DNA of 64,000 bases from Taxawa tesnikishii (nom. ined.) (Eukaryota > Ascomycota > Dothideomycetes > Dothideales): contig JAPDRO010000022.1 in assembly GCA_030247885.1 (NCBI GenBank), positions 372,001 through 436,000 on the forward strand, in the 5' to 3' direction. The notes under the pieces were generated by a model, which was not told where the DNA came from, searched no databases, and saw only the letters and a program-made list of their open reading frames with translations. Made by a program: the position numbers and the translations under genes. Positions 56,927 through 64,000 of the stretch are shown piece by piece. Within the stretch, counting starts at the first letter, position 1, and every line of letters starts with the position of its first letter.

Positions 56927-57328
56927 ATGGCAGATACACGTCCATGGATCACCTGTCACGTCCTAGACACCGTAGCTGGAAAGCCAGGCGCCGGCATCGA
57001 TGTGACTCTCACCCTCATCTCTCCCGCCCAGGACCTAGCGAGCTTCTCCGCAAAGACAAACTCGGATGGTCGCGTCACCGCCTGGCGCTCCTCTGACAAG
57101 GGCTACTTCCAGGAGCTGAACAGCGCGATTGAGTACGTGAAGAAGGATATGTCGGAGGGTGGGCAGATGGTGTGGAGCTTGAAGTTTGATAGCGGGAGAT
57201 ACTTTGGAGAGGGAAACACATTTTGGCCTGAGGTGGAGCTGAGGTTTGCGACGAAGGTGAATGAGGCGCATTATCATGTGCCGTTGTTGTTGGGGCCTTG
57301 GAGCTACACTACGTACAGAGGGTCGTAG
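56927..57328 (+). CDS. 5-hydroxyisourate hydrolase (transthyretin-related)
   Basis: Second enzyme of the urate-to-allantoin route: hydrolyses 5-hydroxyisourate, the product of urate oxidase. 133 residues from the ATG at 56927, whose context CACCATGGC is far better than that of the in-frame ATG at 56801. The longer frame would add 42 low-complexity residues with a polyAsn run. Signatures: ITCHVLDTVAGKPGAG (catalytic His), TNSDGRVTAW (Arg), and the C-terminal box YHVPLLLGPWSYTTYRGS with the second His. The end is RGS, not a peroxisomal SKL-type signal. Frame intact. The rest of the urate pathway is not in the window. Confidence 0.93.
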   Translation: MADTRPWITCHVLDTVAGKPGAGIDVTLTLISPAQDLASFSAKTNSDGRVTAWRSSDKGYFQELNSAIEYVKKDMSEGGQMVWSLKFDSGRYFGEGNTFWPEVELRFATKVNEAHYHVPLLLGPWSYTTYRGS

Positions 57329-58879
57329 AGGGAAGATTGCAATGTGGATCGAGAAGAGATTGTCGGGCTGCAGAGGAGTCGAATTGACGAGGCAAAGGAA
57401 CGATACCATAAGTCCAGGCGCCCATGAATTTAAGATGGAGCAGAACATATACAAATGCCTGAGACCTGCACGTCGGTTTGTGTCTTGCTTGAAGAGGAGA
57501 TGTCTGACAATGAGAAAGCTACATTCAAGTTCAAGGTGTTACCCTTCGCATCCAACGCACCCGAAATCAATCGAGTAAATGTATGCTCCCCTTCGAAGAC
57601 CAGCATACAGCCAGTAACACCGATGGGCTCGGTAGAGGCTTGCATGCGCGAGCGAATGTTCGGGCAGTTTTGGATCGTGGATGGGCTGCATTGAGCTTTT
57701 AGAAGAAGGGCAAGAGCTCGAGTGGTCGAAGAGAGCTGCACATAACCCCGATGACATTACGCTAACGAGGGCAGTGAGCACTACCGTTTACGCAACCATG
57801 GGTCGATATCGCGTGCTTGTTGACAAGTACATATCCACCGCGATCCAAACGGTATTCACAGCGGTCGTGTCGTTTCTATTTGGTTCTGGAAGCTGGGCGT
57901 GGGTAGGTATTCAACAACGGGGTGTGTAGTTGATATGCTTCGATATCGCTACGACAGTATCCCATATCCTTACGCTGTCTTGCCAATCTCATACTCTCGC
58001 ACGACTGTGACCAAACGATCCTCATGTGGCGCCGTGCTGCTCTTCCAACCTTGACACCAGACGCGAACGTTTCATCCAGATCTGCCGAATATCAGTATCT
58101 ACCATTGAACCAGGAACATCAGCAGGAACACTTTCAAGACTCTTGACCTTTGTCTCCGGAAAGAAGAAGAAAGCCTGCACTCCAACAACCGGGTTGGAGC
58201 ACGCGAAAATGATGTCTTCCACTGGATGTTCTCAAACGCATCATCGAAGCGATCCCGATGACTGGTGATGTGACCAAGGAGTTCATAAACGAACATTACA
58301 ACAACTTCAGAGAGAATCTCGGTAACGGCGACTCATTCTCCTTGTATGATCTACGGTGGGCACAGGCTTCGACGGCTCCATCCAGGATCCACAAGGGTTA
58401 CGGGACTTGATGGGAGACGTCGAGAGACGTTATGTCAAAGTGGTTGTATTCGCTCGGTCGAAACTCCGAGCCAAGCTTTTGCACGTGGGTGGGAGCGGGG
58501 AGATCGCCTCGCGGCGTTTCGGAATGATTGAGGCGTGACGGTTCATGACACAACCCTCGTGTCACTTGTAAACAACCCTTCCGTTGTCGATTCCTGTTCT
58601 GCTTCGGAAGCATGGCCGCAGCGCGAACGAACGTGCAACGTGCTTTGATTCGCACTGCTCAGAAGCTTAGGCACTATAACAAGGCGCCCGATATGATAAC
58701 ATCATAGCTTCTTATCACAGCTAGTAAGCCAAATTCATGCTGACCTGGTTTCGTCTCCTACTTCTGTCCTCTCTTTCCTCCTTCTTCAATCCCCCTCTAC
58801 AGCAGTAAGCCGCAGCTGCCTACACTGGCTACCTCCATCTTTCCAATTCATCTGATACGGCCCGGCTCCCACTGGAACC
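57329..58879. other. Intergenic with a possible sugar-transporter remnant
   Basis: 1,551 bp. On the minus strand, 58022-58240 reads EDIIFACSNPVVGVQ then FFFFPETKVKSLESV, which resembles the last helix and FFxPETKG(R)SLEE box of MFS sugar transporters, but no other part is found. Small opposing frames at 57455-57694 (+) and 57430-57741 (-) are undecided. Confidence 0.4.
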
Positions 58880-60406
58880 ATGACCCTGGGCATCCCTGGC
58901 ACCAAACGAAAGCGCAATGGCAACGATCGTTATGCCGAGTCTCCGCGACTGCGCATCCTCCTCACCAATGGCCGCTTTCCTGTATCTATCGATCTTGCAC
59001 GCCAATTTTACTGGGCAGGCCACTCCGTCTACTGCGTCGACCCAATGATGTACCACGTCTGCAAGTTTTCTGTTGCTGTGGACAAGAGTAAGAGAGTGCC
59101 TGCACCTCACGATGACGCCAAGGGTTACATCGAAGGAATCAAGGAGATGGCAGTGAAATGGCGCATCGACATGATCGTTCCTGTACACGAAGAGATCTTC
59201 TTCCTGGCCAACTGCGGCGAGCCCGAAATCTTGAACCGACTGTTTGCTCCGCCTTTCGAGCTGCTCGTCCGGTTGCACCACAAATTCGAGTTCCACAAAC
59301 TGATGAAGAGGCTGGACCTGGGAGTACCGGAGGCATACTTGTGCAAAAGCATGGAAGATGTCAAGAACCTACCGGTGGACAAATACAAGAACGGGTTAGC
59401 TCTGAAGCCTTGCTTTGGCCGTGCGTCTTCAGGAGTGCATCATCTCAAGCCAGGAGAAGAGCTTCCAGACGATATAGACATCGGCGAGCACAATCACCAC
59501 ATCGCCCAGGAGTGGATCAAGGGGGACCGATACTGCAGTTACAGCGTTGTTACTCTCAAGCATGGCGTTGAAGCGACCGGCTTATACCCTGTGCTTGAGA
59601 CTATCGACGGCAGCTCTTCCGTCTACTTCAAGCAACAACATCACGAACGCATCTATAATTACATCGAGACCATGGTACGGAAGCTGCCAGGTTTCGATGG
59701 TCAAATTGCGTTGGACTTCGTCGAAGATGGCGATCGCCTCGTCGTCATGGAATGCAACCCTCGCGCAACATCCGGCATCCATCTTTGGACCGACACTCCA
59801 GAGCTCGCACGAGCGTTCACCGACTCCCTGGGAAAAGACGCGAAACGCCCGATTGAGCCGCCGAAGACCAAGCTTGGAAACCAGCCACAAGCAGAAGTCA
59901 CGCCGGGAATGATGATGTGGGAACACGAAAAGGCGACGCCGCGAGTTTATGCTCGGCACATGCTCCGTCTCATGAAAGCGAACGATGTCGTATGGAAAGG
60001 ACGCGATGCAATGCCAACAATAGCGCAGCCCTTTCTCCTGACGGAATACTACAAGTTGTGTCGGCAGAAGGGCGGTATGGAGCTGCCGGACCTCTTCCAA
60101 ATGGATCTTTTATGGGAACCGCATTGGAACAAGAGGGATCCGGAAAACTGCCAGCTTGCGCGGATAAGGAAGATGATGAACGAGGCCGACGAGCGTGACG
60201 AGAAAGCGGCGCAGGACAAAGGTGATGGTGGTGGAGATAGGCACGACATATCTTCGCAACACATAAAGCATGACGGTGGAAGGGATCAGACCTCCTTGGC
60301 GCGGGAATTAGAGGAGGCTAAGCAGAGGATCAAGGAGCTTGAGGACGAGAACATAAAGCTGCGCCATGATTCGGGCGTCACCATGCAAAATGGTCATGCG
60401 CACTGA
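58880..60406 (+). CDS. ATP-grasp ligase-like protein, substrate unknown
   Basis: Single exon, 508 residues, intact. N-terminal Rossmann-like part: RILLTNGRFPVSIDLARQFYWAGHSVYCVDP. The ATP-grasp domain follows: LHHKFEFHKLMKRLDLGVPEAYLC, NGLALKPCFGRASSGV (ATP lysine), HIAQEWIKGDRYCSYSVV (hinge) and LDFVEDGDRLVVMECNPRATSGIHLW (metal and Mg-ATP acidic residue and Asn). Such enzymes join a carboxylate to an amine or thiol through an acyl-phosphate. The last 50 residues form a coiled coil (LARELEEAKQRIKELEDENIKLR), unusual for the fold. There is no neighbouring synthetase, methyltransferase or transporter to suggest a pathway. The start follows a good context (GAACCATGAC). Confidence 0.85.
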   Translation: MTLGIPGTKRKRNGNDRYAESPRLRILLTNGRFPVSIDLARQFYWAGHSVYCVDPMMYHVCKFSVAVDKSKRVPAPHDDAKGYIEGIKEMAVKWRIDMIVPVHEEIFFLANCGEPEILNRLFAPPFELLVRLHHKFEFHKLMKRLDLGVPEAYLCKSMEDVKNLPVDKYKNGLALKPCFGRASSGVHHLKPGEELPDDIDIGEHNHHIAQEWIKGDRYCSYSVVTLKHGVEATGLYPVLETIDGSSSVYFKQQHHERIYNYIETMVRKLPGFDGQIALDFVEDGDRLVVMECNPRATSGIHLWTDTPELARAFTDSLGKDAKRPIEPPKTKLGNQPQAEVTPGMMMWEHEKATPRVYARHMLRLMKANDVVWKGRDAMPTIAQPFLLTEYYKLCRQKGGMELPDLFQMDLLWEPHWNKRDPENCQLARIRKMMNEADERDEKAAQDKGDGGGDRHDISSQHIKHDGGRDQTSLARELEEAKQRIKELEDENIKLRHDSGVTMQNGHAH

Positions 60407-63086
60407 TGAAGGAAAGGTTGGGTAGCTGATGATGTAATGTAGTAATGCCCTAACGAAGTAAATGTACTATCCTACACGAGTAGTATCCTTCTGATCGGCA
60501 TCAATTCGCTGTAGCGACACCCCAATGCATTCACGCACGCGGGCTTTTGGTTTCGTTAAACCGCTATTCTATGTTTGATGTCCATATTGGAGGTCAGGGC
60601 TGCAGTACTGTCAACTTGCTATCCGACCAGCATCACCTTTTCTCGACAATCAGCGCGAGGTTGATACCGCTAACGAGCCGTTATCCTTGGTGGTAAGAAT
60701 GTCTTGTCGAGTGCTGCCGCTCGCCGATGTTGCGGTCGTTATAACGATAGCGGTAATGCTAGCGTGCTGATGTCTGTCTGTTCTACATCATTCGTACGCA
60801 ATGAAACCCATGCGCCACCTAACGTACCACCTTTGAGGCTACTCTCCAGTTTTCTAGTTTTGTTCCCAAACCTGTGTCATCGAGTTGAGTATGCGCTGCA
60901 TTCTCCGCTGTCTCCGTGTGCTTCTCGTTGTGGAAGATAACATTATAGATTTCCTGTTGTTGCAAGCCGGAGAATATGGTGAACATCGCGACAACGTTGT
61001 CTGTAGATTACAAGTTTGCTACAGAACAGTCATGGGTGTATGCATGAGTGTTCGTCTGTAGGGTGTATGTGTGAGTAGTTGTAAGGGAACTGATGTGTGT
61101 CTGTTATCGAGATGCCACTCCGCCCGAGCGGTTGTTTCGGGCTGCAGAGCTGCCCGATATACACCGATTGGATACAGGTGATTCGAGTATTAGTCGCTTC
61201 TGGAAAAGGAACTCTGAGTCGGGTTCTCAGACCCCAAAGATCCGCCGGTGTGTGATTTACCATCCTGCATCGTGAGTGTTCTCACTGCGTTCGCTGATGA
61301 TGACCAAGCTAACAGATGTTTGCTTATGCGAGGTCACCTCTCAAGAGGCTGTGCTTGTGAGACAACAACTTCCTCCCTTCCTTCAGAGAACTGTTTGTAA
61401 GCAGCCGTGCGTGGGCTTTATCGTCGACAAACCGTTGCCTCAACTGTTACGCTCCGTTGCGCTCCGTTCCGCCGGAACGAGCCACATCCAACCTTCTCCT
61501 GACTTCCGCTCTCAGGACCGAGAAGAGCCGGGCATGGCATTCGGTTGTCGCGCTACGGAGGGGTTCTCAGTTCACAGATCTCAATCTGCTCAGACCGGCA
61601 TAGATTTGGCCTTGTAGCAGGACATGTCACTGGGAACCATCAACACGCTCCAGGAGAACATCTCTTTGCATCGAACGCATATCAATGAGTGCTACTGCTG
61701 TGCAGATTCGTTAAAGGAAGCTTTATATGAGAGGAACGTTGCGGAGATGACGCGATTCTCCACCCGAGACGACGGATTCCCGCATCGACTGCCAGCTGGT
61801 ACGTACGGTTCTCATCCTTGTCGCTGGTTCATGGTGACACCAAGCCTCGATAGCGTGCAGACTTTTCCTCTCTCTGCCTTGTCATCTGCTTCTGCCCGTA
61901 ACAAGCATGTTTGGCTGACGGCAGACAGAAGGCCGACCCCGCGGACTCAGGAATTGCGAAACACGCCAAATGTTCCAGTTACACGGAACGAGTAGAAGCT
62001 TGGTCGAACGACGTACTGTATCGTCTTGAACCCAATGCATGTCTCGAAGCAAGGAAGAAGCTATCAGAAGGAGATATGGAATGCCGTATTCGACTTGCCT
62101 GGTGTCTGTGGCCTCTCCTGCAGCTATCCAGCCTCACACTTCTACCTGTGACCGTACTGGAGATATCAGCGCATGGCTGTCAATAATGCCTTACATACGC
62201 CCAATGTTCTCCAGATCGTTCGCGTCTTCGGATACAGGAAAGAAGATCCGTGGTTCTCATAGTCGGTCATTTCCGTCTCACGACATGGCCTGCAGTAGTG
62301 CTTTAACGGCATGTCGAGCGGCCTCAGTGCATCGATCACCACCTTCCTGTTCCTGGCGGCCTAAGTGCCATGGCCGGCGTTTTTGAGTGAACCTTGTGGA
62401 GGCTGTGCCTGCACCTTGCGTGCTGCCCACCTATCACATCGCCTGCGAGCGCCAGCCAACCACGTCATGGTGGGACAAGCATAAACAAAAGGTAACAAGA
62501 TCCCCTTCCTACTCTCATACTTCTATACTGTACAAAAATTGTCGAAAAGCTCGCAGCGAAGTCACACGCATCTGCAAGATGGATTCTGAATGTGTCGCGC
62601 CAGGAGCAATGTCTGGAAGGGCCGCCCCTTTCGGCGGAGGATCCCGCCGATTACCTACCTGCGTGTGTTACCCCGCCCACCAATGGGGTTTACTCACTTC
62701 ACCAACTGGTTCACTACCATGCCCTATGGACCCCATGGGCTCTTCGTCTCGATTCCAGGTAGCCGGCCGGTAGCCTCCGTACGTCGTCACGCCTCATGGC
62801 CTAGAGGATTGTACCATTCAACTACCTCAAACATAACTACGTACATTACAGAACATACCCGACCATACACCTACCAAGGCTTTCTTTCCTGTACAGAGTT
62901 GTATTCTGCTCTTCTATCCCACCGTTGATAATTTCACGACAGCCATCTGCTTGACTGGCCCACCACCTCATCCGTCAGACTTGTAGCAGGCGTACCCAGT
63001 CACTGACTTTTCGACACTCTTCTTCTACTCGTCGCTGCGACTCATACACCCTTTGGCGGTCAAACCCTCACTGTTGTGTACCGGCA
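60407..63086. other. 2.7-kb stretch without a recognisable gene
   Basis: Short frames on both strands, none with a motif I know. A GTATGTGTGAG-rich patch lies near 61030-61080 and pyrimidine-rich sequence precedes 63087. I see no repeat or RNA gene. Confidence 0.4.
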
Positions 63087-63900
63087 ATGTCTGAGCCTTT
63101 CGGTGCCCGACGCATGCGTCTCACCACCGCCGTACACGCTACCGCCAGACACTTCGACCAGGCAGAACAGGACCGATCTGCCCGTCCCACGCCCACTGCA
63201 GAGACGTCGCCAACAACTTATTTGTTCCCCGACGGAGGCTTCTCGACCGGCACGTCGCCGTCGGTGCAAGAGACAGAACGGACGTCAGACCTTGATGGCG
63301 ATGCTCACCACCACATTGTCGAACAACCGCACGCGGCAGGTGTGCAAGTTGACGACACTTCGCCCCCTCATGGGCTGTACCACGGCATTGGAGGCCAATT
63401 CGACTTGGTCAGCGGTGTCATGGGTGAATATGCCTCGAGCATCGCTTCGTCTGACCTGACGGAGGACGAGGTGAACCTCACCGATGAGGAAAGGGAAGTG
63501 GCAGCTCGACACGTCACTGAGACATTCATGCGCTTTTCTGTGCGCTCTGGGGAACGCAATACTCCTACCATAACCAGTGTTGTCACTGAACACACCTTGC
63601 CAACGCCGCTGCTTGATCGAAGCGCCTCCGACAGCACCACGACCTCAACCTCGCCGGTGCACCGCCGTCACGTCAGCTTTGCAGCCACCCCCACAAGAAA
63701 CGATGGTGAGTCCCTAACCAGAGTATTGACGGGCCCACTAGCTAAGAACATACGCAGCTTCAAGCCCGATCACTACTCCATCAAGTGGCAGGAGCAAGCT
63801 CTCTGGAGACTACTTCGACCGGGATCAGCATTGGGATACGAGCAACATGCAGAACTATTGGTTCTATGGAGAGGGAGTAGCAAGACTCGACAGAACCTAG
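63087..63900 (+). CDS. Hypothetical protein, possibly two exons, unknown
   Basis: Not recognised. ATG at 63087 in a good context (GGCAATGTC) opens a frame that stays open to the window edge. A standard intron (GTGAGT...CGCAG, 63706-63757, 52 nt, CTAAC branch) is likely and would lead to a stop at 63898-63900, giving about 253 residues ending NYWFYGEGVARLDRT. The peptide is mostly disordered: Ser/Thr/Pro-rich with an acidic patch (SDLTEDEVNLTDEEREVAARH) and RRHVSFAATP, a possible phosphorylation site. No membrane segment or catalytic motif. If the intron is not used, the gene continues past the window. Confidence 0.55.
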
Positions 63901-64000
63901 GCCGATGTCGCTTATGGGACACAGTGACTCATGCATCGACTAACATTCACTCTGCCCGAGACAACGGTTCTCACAGTGTACCAGGTCATGGTACTGCGGT

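Noticed and set aside
58880-60406. Biosynthetic gene cluster around the ATP-grasp gene
   Set aside because: No synthase, tailoring enzyme or transporter occurs within reach in the window.
1-64000. tRNA genes, rRNA, CRISPR arrays, transposases or reverse transcriptases
   Set aside because: Scanning by eye for B-box-like sequence, repeated spacers and the usual enzyme motifs gave nothing convincing; a dedicated tRNA search could still find a divergent one.

Overview
The window is chromosomal DNA from a filamentous ascomycete (Pezizomycotina), most likely a dothideomycete. The reasons are GT-AG introns mostly 48-64 nt long with CTGAC/CTAAC-type branch sites, compact single-copy genes on both strands, and fungus-specific families (Zn2Cys6 regulator, KN homeodomain regulator, tannase relic, Kv-beta-like aldo/keto reductase, GPI-anchored PLC-like protein). 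The class-level placement is inference from protein feel, not from a search. I found no rRNA, tRNA, CRISPR array, intact transposon or clear biosynthetic gene cluster.

Layout. 0-17 kb is dense housekeeping: tRNA-dihydrouridine synthase 2, FAN1 nuclease, an IQ-motif protein, an NPC1/Ncr1 sterol transporter, a DUF2433-like phosphoesterase with an RGG tail, and a mitochondrial hydroxyacid-oxoacid transhydrogenase. 17-23 kb is sparse, holding a four-helix membrane protein and the coactivator MBF1. 23-32.6 kb holds a large secreted GH16 glucanase, a tyrosine phosphatase, a small lineage-specific spliced gene beside a 167-bp tandem repeat, an aldo/keto reductase followed directly by a decayed tannase 3' end, and a microbial-type PARG-like protein. 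33-43.7 kb holds a zinc alcohol dehydrogenase, a Zn2Cys6 factor, a His-rich single-pass membrane protein and an MBL-fold hydrolase. A KN homeodomain gene at 45.3-46.7 kb is followed by 4.8 kb with no recognisable gene on its 5' side. 51-64 kb holds a PLC-like GPI protein, two proteins of unknown function, 5-hydroxyisourate hydrolase, an ATP-grasp ligase and a protein of unknown function at the right edge.

The most striking property cuts across genes. At least eight otherwise well-conserved genes are interrupted by single-base losses, nearly all in short G/C or A runs (eleven sites with good support, three more probable). Every break is a loss of one base, never a gain. Sequence or assembly error is the simplest explanation; a mutator lineage is the alternative. 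Coordinates below give the span of each inferred gene and state where the frame breaks.

The genes do not form one pathway. They are mostly independent cell functions (DNA repair, tRNA modification, sterol transport, wall remodelling, urate catabolism, transcription control). The items most likely to be new are the GH16 protein's architecture, the lineage-specific spliced gene with its upstream repeat, the His-rich membrane protein, the Cys-rich coiled-coil protein and the solitary ATP-grasp enzyme.
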